Assembly (NCBI GenBank): GCA_045564915.1
Contig: JBJLGL010000011.1
Location: 124,001 to 188,000 of the forward strand
DNA from: JAQWRV01 sp045564915
GTDB lineage: Bacteria > Pseudomonadota > Alphaproteobacteria > Rhodospirillales > Rhodospirillaceae
Reading direction: 5' to 3'
Length of the DNA stretch: 64,000 bases
Shown here: in pieces, positions 43,061-50,237 of the stretch
How positions within the stretch are numbered: the first letter of the stretch is position 1
How the letters are laid out: every line of letters starts with the position of its first letter
Notes under the pieces: model-generated
What the model was told of the DNA's origin: nothing
The model's database searches: none
Seen by the model: only the letters and a program-made list of their open reading frames with translations
Program-made: the position numbers and the translations under genes

Positions 43061-43978
43061 ATGAGTTTGAGCATTGCGCAAGAAAATCGGCCTCTCGGCA
43101 TTGCCCTCCTGCTCGTAGCTATGTTTACCATGACGGTAATGGATGTGGCTGTGAAATGGGCCGTTGCCGATTACAGTATTCAACAGATCAATTTTATCCG
43201 CAGTATTGCTGCCATGGTCGTCTTGGCTCCCCTGGTTTGGAATGGTGGCGGCCTCAAAGCTTTTTATACAAAGAGGCCGTGGGTTCATGTTTGGCGGACT
43301 TTTCTTATATTAGTTATAAGCTTTTCATGGTTTTTCGCGCTTGGCCAGATGAAGCTGGCCGATATTGCTGCAATCGTTATGGTATCACCCTTGCTGATAA
43401 CCGCTCTTTCAGGGACACTTCTTGGTGAACAAGTTGGGGTAAGGAGTTGGTTCGCCGTGGGTGTTGGTTTCTTTGGAATGCTAATAATCGTCCGACCCGG
43501 AACCGGTGTATTTAACCCCGTTGCCTTACTGGCAGTTCTTACAGCGCTTGGTTACGCTCTATTTGTTCTGTCTAACCGCACTAACAGGAATACAGAGACT
43601 CTCGCTGCTCTAACCTACTATCCACTTTTCGGGATTTTTATCTTCTCTGGGACGCTAAGTCCTCTTGACTGGACTGTTCCCACTCTAGGTGGTTGGTCAG
43701 CAATGATATTTGTCGGCATCTGTGCCGGAATTGCGCATCTGACCCTGACCCTAGCCTTCCGCTACGCTTCACCACCAGTAATTGCGCCGCTTGAATACAC
43801 AGGCCTTATTTGGGCAGTGTTATTTGGCTGGGCTTTATTTAATGAATTGCCTGACCGATGGACTGTGCTGGGAATGTGCCTGATCGCCGCAGCTGGTATT
43901 TTTGTTGTCTACCGAGAGGCATCCCTAGGTTCTGCCCCTAATGTTGTAGATGCAGCGAAGGCAGATTTTCCGTCCTGA
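43061..43978 (+). CDS. EamA/DMT family transporter
   Basis: 305 residues from ATG 43061 (GAGGG at 43052-43056), which gives the standard ~300-residue, ten-helix EamA length. Hydrophobic helices include GIALLLVAMFTMTVMD, VWRTFLILVISFSWFFAL and VIAPLEYTGLIWAVLFGW, with two EamA repeats (about 12-140 and 150-285). Such proteins export metabolites or amino-acid derivatives. Its 3' end overlaps the convergent DctP gene by 70 bp. Confidence 0.88.
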   Translation: MSLSIAQENRPLGIALLLVAMFTMTVMDVAVKWAVADYSIQQINFIRSIAAMVVLAPLVWNGGGLKAFYTKRPWVHVWRTFLILVISFSWFFALGQMKLADIAAIVMVSPLLITALSGTLLGEQVGVRSWFAVGVGFFGMLIIVRPGTGVFNPVALLAVLTALGYALFVLSNRTNRNTETLAALTYYPLFGIFIFSGTLSPLDWTVPTLGGWSAMIFVGICAGIAHLTLTLAFRYASPPVIAPLEYTGLIWAVLFGWALFNELPDRWTVLGMCLIAAAGIFVVYREASLGSAPNVVDAAKADFPS

Positions 43979-44964
43979 ATCAGATTGAACAAATCTCTGG
44001 CCTTTCCACCGATTTCTTCAATCAACATCTCATGACTTTGCGTCGTAGCTGCTTTCCAGAGTGCGCGTTCCGCGAGTGTTAGTTCAATGATAGTAGCGCC
44101 TCGCCCAGCAGAAAACTCTATCGCCTCAAGACCTTCCCTGCGTACATCTGCGCGAAGGATGCTGGTTGGGGAAATTCCCTCAGCGACTATAACCTGGCGC
44201 TCTGGCGAGAGACGGTCGAACCAAGCTTTATTAGCGAATATGGCGCCTGGGTTAATGCCATGTCGGGTCATGGTGATGTATGGTGCCAACTCATAGAGTG
44301 CTACCGTTCGATACATGGGGGTGTTGGTTGCGCCACCACTAAGTAGGCCAGTTTGTAGACCAGGCACCAAGTCCGCAAAAGGAAGTTGAGCAACATCTGC
44401 ACCAGCCTCCTGTAGGAAAATGCGGGCAGCCGGGCCGCCAGCAGCGCGCATTCGTAAGTTTTTAATATCTGCCGGAATTCGGATTGGCTGGCGTGCAAAA
44501 ATGTTGAACCAGCCGGAATCTATCCACTGAATAAAGTGAAGTCCTTTGTCGGCAAACAGCTGCTCAACCATATCCGTCACGTAATTATCCAGAACGAAAT
44601 CTGCTTCTTCGAAGGAATCGAATAAGAATGGCGCCATTAGTAGGCTAAGTTCAGAAATGGCTGCAGATGTGCCAGGTGTGCTGAGCATGGCGAGCTGTGC
44701 GCGTCCCCGGCGAACGGTCGCAATCATACTTTCTTCAGTGCCTACTTGCCCATCTATCAGCAGGATCACGTCTGTATCGCCGCCAAAACGGCGCTCCAGT
44801 TTTTTCTCTGTACGCATAAATTTATCGCGCAATTGGCCTTCACCAGGAACGAGAGAAACTATATTGATGGTCTCTGCTGCATGAGAGGTAGAGACGCTAG
44901 AGGCAATATTCTGGCATACTACGGTTGCTATAAGACAAAGACGGAGTAATGACACTAAAAACAA
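43909..44964 (-). CDS. TRAP transporter substrate-binding protein (DctP family), orphan copy 2
   Basis: 351 residues with a signal peptide (VSLLRLCLIATVVCQNIASS). Motifs LLMAPFLFDSFEEADFVLD, LRMRAAGGPA, GLQTGLLSGGATN and IGGKARDLFNLIQDGKSAFAAS match the other three paralogues, but here the C-terminus continues about 12 residues beyond the usual AFA-x-Q end and into the antisense of the EamA gene. It begins 9 bp after the methyltransferase at 44974, so the two are co-transcribed. No DctQM nearby. Confidence 0.86.
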   Translation of the reverse strand: MFLVSLLRLCLIATVVCQNIASSVSTSHAAETINIVSLVPGEGQLRDKFMRTEKKLERRFGGDTDVILLIDGQVGTEESMIATVRRGRAQLAMLSTPGTSAAISELSLLMAPFLFDSFEEADFVLDNYVTDMVEQLFADKGLHFIQWIDSGWFNIFARQPIRIPADIKNLRMRAAGGPAARIFLQEAGADVAQLPFADLVPGLQTGLLSGGATNTPMYRTVALYELAPYITMTRHGINPGAIFANKAWFDRLSPERQVIVAEGISPTSILRADVRREGLEAIEFSAGRGATIIELTLAERALWKAATTQSHEMLIEEIGGKARDLFNLIQDGKSAFAASTTLGAEPRDASR

Positions 44965-44973
44965 ATATCCGTT

Positions 44974-46089
44974 CTATTTGCCTGCACAGACAACAAGATA
45001 TCCATTAACTGGTGTATCGTCAGTTGCCTTGCCTTGGAATTGTGGCTGCCCTTCACCGAGTTGCACCTTATCAGCATCGAAGCCCGCTTGTTGGCAAATG
45101 CCAAGAAAATCTTCATCTTGCACAGTACCCAAGTAGGGCTCGTTGTTATTGATCGCCATCCAATCTGAATAATACTTGTCGAATGGCCTGTCTGGGGTAA
45201 TGCCATCCATATGTATCATTAAGCCGCCGGGAGCGAGGAGTCGGTGGCATTCCCTAAAGATTGCCCGGATCGCTCGCCGCGAGGTTTCATGCAAAATAGC
45301 GTGGGAAACCACTATGTCAAAGCTACCATCATCGAAGTTAGTGCATTCAGCATTTTGTTGTGAAAAATGCACTTCCTTACCCATGGCAATAGCACGGGCA
45401 TGGCCGTAGCGAAGGCATGGGGCGGCTACATCAATAGCGTGAATCTGGGCGGCAGGGAACATATCACAATAGGGTAGGGTCGAGTGCCCAACAGTGCAGC
45501 CTATATCTAGAATACGCCGCGGGCCAACGTCATCGAAATGTTTGCGCATCCATGCAATCAAAGTGAAGCCCATATCATCCAAGTTAGGCCCGAGACCCCC
45601 CATAGAATACAGACGAAAAGTCCGGTCAAACTCAGCCCCAGCAAATACATCATCCTCTATTATTTCTTGCTGGTAGCTGCCTGGTTTGCAGTGCATATCT
45701 ACCGCTGCCAGATACGGCGGCACTTTAACGTTCTTGTCTAAGGTTAGGGACCCCAGTTTGCCACGCGTGGACTTTGCGCGCTTTACGAGTTCTGGCAACT
45801 GGCGTTCGATACTGGGCCCCACGGTGTCGTAGAGCATTTCCTGAGTTGTTCGCATCATAGAGCCCCACCACTTATTATGAGGCTCGTTTTCTAGAGCTAC
45901 ACGCATTTCGCGGCGTGATGGACAGACTCCCTCTGGGTGTTTTGAGAGCACTTTCTCTTTCAGGAGGCAGTTATTGCCAGTGTGAAAGTTACGCGAACTA
46001 AAAACCCGCAAGGTTTTAATAAAGCTCTGCGCTGACTGCTCATCATGCGAGGCTTCAGGGAACATGGTATGGTCTGAATTATTGCGCAT
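44974..46089 (-). CDS. Class I SAM methyltransferase with long N-terminal extension (family copy 2)
   Basis: 371 residues. Motif I RRILDIGCTVGHSTLP (about 191-206), post-I AIDVAAPCLRYGHARA, FDDGSFDIVVSHAILHE and LLAPGGLMIHMD. The N-terminal region shares ERQLPELVKRAK, MHCKPGSYQQE (132-142), EDDVFAGAEFD and YSMGGLGPNLDD with copy 1, and the C-terminal NNNEPYLGTVQDEDF mirrors NNNEPFWGTVHELDF. It is followed by an orphan DctP (9-bp gap), and the small paralogous partner gene is divergent upstream (46224). Acceptor unknown. Confidence 0.84.
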   Translation of the reverse strand: MRNNSDHTMFPEASHDEQSAQSFIKTLRVFSSRNFHTGNNCLLKEKVLSKHPEGVCPSRREMRVALENEPHNKWWGSMMRTTQEMLYDTVGPSIERQLPELVKRAKSTRGKLGSLTLDKNVKVPPYLAAVDMHCKPGSYQQEIIEDDVFAGAEFDRTFRLYSMGGLGPNLDDMGFTLIAWMRKHFDDVGPRRILDIGCTVGHSTLPYCDMFPAAQIHAIDVAAPCLRYGHARAIAMGKEVHFSQQNAECTNFDDGSFDIVVSHAILHETSRRAIRAIFRECHRLLAPGGLMIHMDGITPDRPFDKYYSDWMAINNNEPYLGTVQDEDFLGICQQAGFDADKVQLGEGQPQFQGKATDDTPVNGYLVVCAGK

Positions 46090-46223
46090 ATTTAATCTTT
46101 CAATCGTGTCTCTTGGCCCAGGGCGGTGACTACCATCATAATAACCTGTTTAGAGGGCTAGTTACAAACTACATAGAATGTGCATAGTTGGAATCGACGG
46201 CCTAATTAGAGGGATGGGTGGTT

Positions 46224-46592
46224 ATGAGTGGATATAAGGCCAGGTCCAGACAGCGCTTTGCTAAAGGTAGGCGGCCAAATTTTCTAGATTCATCAGATTC
46301 AGACAAATTACTCGCTATGGTGGTAGCGTTGGTTGGAGAGGTTGCTGTCGTTAAGGATCGCCTGGATACTCATGAGCGCTTAGCAACCCTTGGTAAGGTC
46401 GCTACGCCGGATGAGATTGAGGCTTACAGTCCAGACGAGACGGTTGAAGATGAGCGCGAGACTTGGCGTTCAGCGATGCTTGAGCGTGTCTTTCGAATTA
46501 TTTCAGCGACCAAAGAGCAAAGCGACATGTCGGACTCGGAGGCAGGTTACGAATCGCTCATAGAGCAATTCGCTAATGACGATAAGACTTAG
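46224..46592 (+). CDS. Small acidic protein, paralogue of the 7250-7564 protein
   Basis: 122 residues from ATG 46224 (AGGG at 46210-46213; GTG at 46218 is an alternative). No recognised domain. It shares with the 7250 protein the RPNFLD, LLAMVVALVGE, KDRLDTHERL, IEAYSPDETVEDER and VFRIISATKE segments, with an extended acidic C-terminus. The N-terminus is basic (KARSRQRFAKGRR), the rest acidic and helical. It is divergent from methyltransferase copy 2, 134 bp away, and 29 bp from the convergent DctP stop. A partner role is inferred from the repeated association. Confidence 0.72.
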   Translation: MSGYKARSRQRFAKGRRPNFLDSSDSDKLLAMVVALVGEVAVVKDRLDTHERLATLGKVATPDEIEAYSPDETVEDERETWRSAMLERVFRIISATKEQSDMSDSEAGYESLIEQFANDDKT

Positions 46593-46621
46593 TCATTTTG
46601 AGTGAATCTTGATGCCAGAGC

Positions 46622-47647
46622 CTATTGGGACTGCCGGGCGAAAGCGGCTTTGCCTTGAGCTATCACCTCCATAATCTGTGGAGCCGCACCACCGATGTCT
46701 TCGACCAAAGCAATGCGACCCGGCAGAACCTGAGCTTTGAAAGCATCTCGCTGATCTTGCGTTAACTCATGGGACATGACACCCATAGCCGTGAGTTTCT
46801 TTTCTTCGGCCTTTAATACTTCGGCTGCAAGGTCCCGCTGTTCCGATTCAGGTCCAAATCCATCGGTGAGTATCTCTTGCGTAGTCTCATCTAGATCTTC
46901 AAACCAACGGCGATTAACTACGCTAAAGCCAAATTGCCGGGAATGGCGTGTAAATGTCAGGTGTGTCGCGTATTCTGCCTCTCCGCCGGTGGCGTATAGC
47001 ACTAGACTAGACTCGCCTCCCTCCACTAAACCAGTTTGTAAACTGGACACTAAGTCGGTGCGTTGGATGTGGATTACGTCTGCACCGATGGCCCGGAGAA
47101 AGTGAATAGAGGCTTTGGACTGCATAGACCGCATCCGGTATCCATTGACCTCTTTAGGTATTAGAAGAGGCTTTTGACCGTATATGTTGAGCCAACCAAC
47201 ATCTTGCCAGTTTAACACTTTAAGACCACTTGCCTTGGCTCGCGCCGCAAACGGCTCTTTTAAAAAATTATCTACTACAAAATGAACTTCTTCAATACTA
47301 TCGAAAAGATAGGGTGCAGTTAGCACACTAAACTCTGGCACGACACGCGACATTCCTGCCTCGCTAAAGCTAGAAATATCAATACGGCCTCTCAGGAGTG
47401 CTGGTAGACGACTTTCTTCGCCACCAGTTTCACCACGAATAAGCATGCGCAACTTGATATTGCCATTTGAGAGTTTGGAGACTGCGGACTCATACTCTAG
47501 CCAGATCCTCTCTCCGATGTCTCCCGGGAAGGTGGCGGCGCCAACAGTTCCCAAATAGTCTTCTTCTGCACTTTCGCTTGGTATAGCTAAGAAGATTACG
47601 GTGCCGAAAAGCAAAACTAATGCGATATACCAGGGGAAAGAATGCAT
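46622..47647 (-). CDS. TRAP transporter substrate-binding protein (DctP family), orphan copy 3
   Basis: 341 residues; signal YIALVLLFGTVIFLAIPSESA. Markers LTAPYLFDSIEEVHFVVD, NGYRMRSMQSKA (with the binding arginine), SLQTGLVEGGESS and IGGAAPQIMEVIAQGKAAFA. It is a clear paralogue of the other DctP proteins in the window and lacks adjacent permease genes. Convergent with the small paralogue gene and divergent from the alcohol dehydrogenase operon, whose promoter region it faces. Confidence 0.86.
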   Translation of the reverse strand: MHSFPWYIALVLLFGTVIFLAIPSESAEEDYLGTVGAATFPGDIGERIWLEYESAVSKLSNGNIKLRMLIRGETGGEESRLPALLRGRIDISSFSEAGMSRVVPEFSVLTAPYLFDSIEEVHFVVDNFLKEPFAARAKASGLKVLNWQDVGWLNIYGQKPLLIPKEVNGYRMRSMQSKASIHFLRAIGADVIHIQRTDLVSSLQTGLVEGGESSLVLYATGGEAEYATHLTFTRHSRQFGFSVVNRRWFEDLDETTQEILTDGFGPESEQRDLAAEVLKAEEKKLTAMGVMSHELTQDQRDAFKAQVLPGRIALVEDIGGAAPQIMEVIAQGKAAFARQSQ

Positions 47648-47708
47648 TCGAGGGTCTATGGGCCTATACAGTTTTAACAGTTCTTATTTGGCGTATGTAT
47701 GCTTAATC

Positions 47709-47736
47709 TTGGCACACCGCTGTGAGCAGTTACAAT
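47709..47736 (+). promoter_or_regulatory. Sigma70-type promoter of the adh-M24-ThDP operon
   Basis: TTGGCA (47709-47714) and TACAAT (47731-47736) with a 16-bp spacer, each one mismatch from consensus. Predicted start about 47743, giving a leader of ~47 nt to the ATG at 47790, which has GGAG at 47780-47783. Confidence 0.55.
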
Positions 47737-47789
47737 GGTAGTATTCAAAGCTATTTTCCACTGTGATCAAATAATATCCGGAGTATTGA

Positions 47790-48917
47790 ATGCAGATTCG
47801 AGCCGCTGTACTGAGAGAAGTGGGTGCACCCTCACCTTATGCTGCAAGCCGGCCGCTTAAGATTGAGAGCCTTAAACTTGATCCACCCGGAAAAGGGGAA
47901 CTTCTTATTGAGGTTAAAGCCGCAGGGCTATGCCATTCTGACCTATCTGTTATCAATGGCAATCGGCCAAGACCAACACCTATGGCGCTTGGCCATGAAG
48001 CTGCTGGTATAGTCAGGCAAGTGGGCGAGGGTGTTTCACGGTTTGTAGTCGGCGACCATGTAGTCCTGGTCTTTGTACCTAGTTGTGGGTGCTGTGTTCC
48101 GTGCGCAGAGGGGCGCCCAGCGCTCTGTGAGCCTGGGGCTACTGCCAACATAGCAGGAACTTTGGTTTCTGGTGCGTGTCGCCTTCATTCAGATGACGGA
48201 GAGGTCTACCACCATCTGGGAGTCTCAGCCTTTGCTGATCATGCCGTTGTAAGTGAAAATTCTTGTGTGAAGATTGACCCTGGGCTTGCATTTGCTGAGG
48301 CCGCACTGTTCGGGTGCGCTGTTATCACTGGTGTTGGCGCGGTACTCAACACAGCGAAAGTGAGGCCAGGTTCGCGGGTAGCAGTTATTGGTCTTGGAGG
48401 GGTTGGCCTGAACGCTATACTAGGCGCTGTCCTGACTGGCGCAAAACAGATTATTGCGATTGACCTTAGGGACGAAAAGTTGGCCTTAGCCCGTCAGCTG
48501 GGTGCAACGGAAACAGCAAATGCCGGCAAAGACGATGTTATTAAGACCATTAAAGAGTTAACTAATGGCGGAGTTGACTATGCCTTTGAGATGGCTGGGT
48601 CAATATCTGCCCTAGAGCTTGCTTGGGCCGTTACCGCCCGCGGTGGTGAGACGGTCACAGCTGGCTTGCCTCATCCGGAAAAGCGCCTGGGGCTCCCACC
48701 CGTCCAGTTAGTTGGCGAAGAACGTACGCTTAAAGGCAGCTATCTTGGCAGCTGTATTCCAGTGCGCGACATCCCAATCTACACTGATCTTTATAAGAGT
48801 GGTAAATTGCCGGTCGACCGGCTCATGTCTGACCGAATAGCTTTAGAAGATATAAACGCAGCCTTTGACCGCTTGGCTGCAGGTGAAACTGTTCGGCAAG
48901 TCATCATTTTTGACTAA
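47790..48917 (+). CDS. Zinc-dependent alcohol dehydrogenase (MDR, class III-like)
   Basis: 375 residues. Catalytic zinc ligands in AAGLCHSDLSV (Cys), MALGHEAAGIV (His-Glu) and LFGCAVITGVGAV (Cys); structural zinc site CGCCVPCAEGRPALC; NAD fold VIGLGGVGLNAILG followed by an acidic residue (AIDLRDE). Long-chain class III-like MDR oxidises an alcohol or S-hydroxymethyl conjugate to an aldehyde or ester. It is the first gene of a three-gene operon, 27 bp before the M24 gene, with a clear promoter. Substrate may be a catabolic alcohol of the same pathway as the ThDP enzyme. Confidence 0.9.
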   Translation: MQIRAAVLREVGAPSPYAASRPLKIESLKLDPPGKGELLIEVKAAGLCHSDLSVINGNRPRPTPMALGHEAAGIVRQVGEGVSRFVVGDHVVLVFVPSCGCCVPCAEGRPALCEPGATANIAGTLVSGACRLHSDDGEVYHHLGVSAFADHAVVSENSCVKIDPGLAFAEAALFGCAVITGVGAVLNTAKVRPGSRVAVIGLGGVGLNAILGAVLTGAKQIIAIDLRDEKLALARQLGATETANAGKDDVIKTIKELTNGGVDYAFEMAGSISALELAWAVTARGGETVTAGLPHPEKRLGLPPVQLVGEERTLKGSYLGSCIPVRDIPIYTDLYKSGKLPVDRLMSDRIALEDINAAFDRLAAGETVRQVIIFD

Positions 48918-48944
48918 TCTCTTTTACTAAAGGAACAGCCTCCC

Positions 48945-50228
48945 ATGCTGCTGAACAAACCCCGAGCCTATGAGGTCATGGATAAATATCAGCTTGACGG
49001 ACTGATCGCCGTCAACCAACTGAACATATATTATCTGACTGATTACTGGGGCCCACTTATGCGAATGCGGCGCATGTTTTTTAATTATGCCGTTTTTCCA
49101 CGCAAAGAAGATGCCCCCGCGGCTTTGGTGGAGACGGCTGTGGGTCTGCTGCGCTTGTTTGAGAATCGGAGCGTTACCTGGGTGCCGAACGTCTGTGGTT
49201 ATACCCATCCTATTTACTCTGATCGACGAGACTTTGACCCTGACGTTGAAGAGCCCGAGGCTGTCCAGGAAGGTATAAAGTGGCCTATTTCGGAGGGCTA
49301 TCTTTCAAAAACAGACGAAGAATATCTGAAATTTTCCGAGGGCTTTAAGGGTAAGTACTCGGTCAATCCTCTCTATGCATTAAAGAAGGCAATCAAAGAC
49401 GCGGGCCTTGAAAAGGCTACAGTTGGTATTGATGACCCGCGAGTGATTAATTGGCTCAATCAAATCGGATTGCCTGACCTAAAAGGTATGGAAGCAACAA
49501 CGATTTTTCGTGAAATTCGAATGGTTAAAACACTGGAAGAGCTGGCTATCATCCGAGAAGCAGCGGCCATGAATGAAAAGGCAGTAGATGCTGCTATCGG
49601 CTCCTTGCGTGTGGGGATGGAGCAGGATTATCTTGAGATTATTTATAATACCGAGCTAGCAAAACTTGGAGGTCAGGGTGTTTATCTATCCACTGGAACA
49701 ATGGGACGGCGCAAAGACATTGTAAGAGAAAATCAGCTGATTACGTTTGACGGTCTCTGTGAATATAAACATTATCACGGTGATATTGGTAGGACTGCCA
49801 TTTGCGGGGAGCCAACTGATGAAATGCTGTATCGCAATCATATAATGCGCAAGGGCTGTGAGATTGCCTATGATATGATTAAACCCGGTGTGAAGGGTTG
49901 GGAAATGACTACCCGGGTCATCGAGGAGATGCGTAAAATGGGTTTTTCAGGATTTTTTATCTGCACACCACATTCATTAGGACTTGAACATACCGATCAC
50001 CCCCTACCTATCGGTCCGATGTTACCAGGATCGCAGGGTGAATTTGTATTCGAAGAGAATATGGTATTTACAATCGACATGCCCTACTACGAAGTTGGAT
50101 GGGGCAATATGCATCTTGAAGATACAGTGCGTGTATCGGCAGATGGATGCGATCCGTTTAATAGTTGTGATGTTGGCTTGCGTATAATTCCTCCAGAAGG
50201 CGGCGCTGCCGTCATAGCAGCCTATTAG
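48945..50228 (+). CDS. M24 family metallopeptidase-like protein (Xaa-Pro peptidase / creatinase fold)
   Basis: 427 residues with AAAGGA before the ATG. N-terminal creatinase-type domain (about 1-190) and pita-bread C-terminal domain. Metal ligands visible: Asp in LITFDGLCE, Asp in HYHGDIGRT, His in CTPHSLGLEH and Glu in NMHLEDTVRV; the fifth ligand, usually Glu in a TxEP motif, is Asp in VFTIDMPYY. That substitution and the operon context (ADH and ThDP enzyme) suggest a non-peptidase relative, hydrolysing or lyase-cleaving a small molecule. Next gene starts 9 bp later. Confidence 0.82.
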   Translation: MLLNKPRAYEVMDKYQLDGLIAVNQLNIYYLTDYWGPLMRMRRMFFNYAVFPRKEDAPAALVETAVGLLRLFENRSVTWVPNVCGYTHPIYSDRRDFDPDVEEPEAVQEGIKWPISEGYLSKTDEEYLKFSEGFKGKYSVNPLYALKKAIKDAGLEKATVGIDDPRVINWLNQIGLPDLKGMEATTIFREIRMVKTLEELAIIREAAAMNEKAVDAAIGSLRVGMEQDYLEIIYNTELAKLGGQGVYLSTGTMGRRKDIVRENQLITFDGLCEYKHYHGDIGRTAICGEPTDEMLYRNHIMRKGCEIAYDMIKPGVKGWEMTTRVIEEMRKMGFSGFFICTPHSLGLEHTDHPLPIGPMLPGSQGEFVFEENMVFTIDMPYYEVGWGNMHLEDTVRVSADGCDPFNSCDVGLRIIPPEGGAAVIAAY

Positions 50229-50237
50229 GCGTGCGTA

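Noticed and set aside
7250..46592. Large inverted duplication carrying the two methyltransferase pairs
   Set aside because: Similarity is at protein level only and flanking genes differ, so this is paralogy and not a recent DNA duplication.
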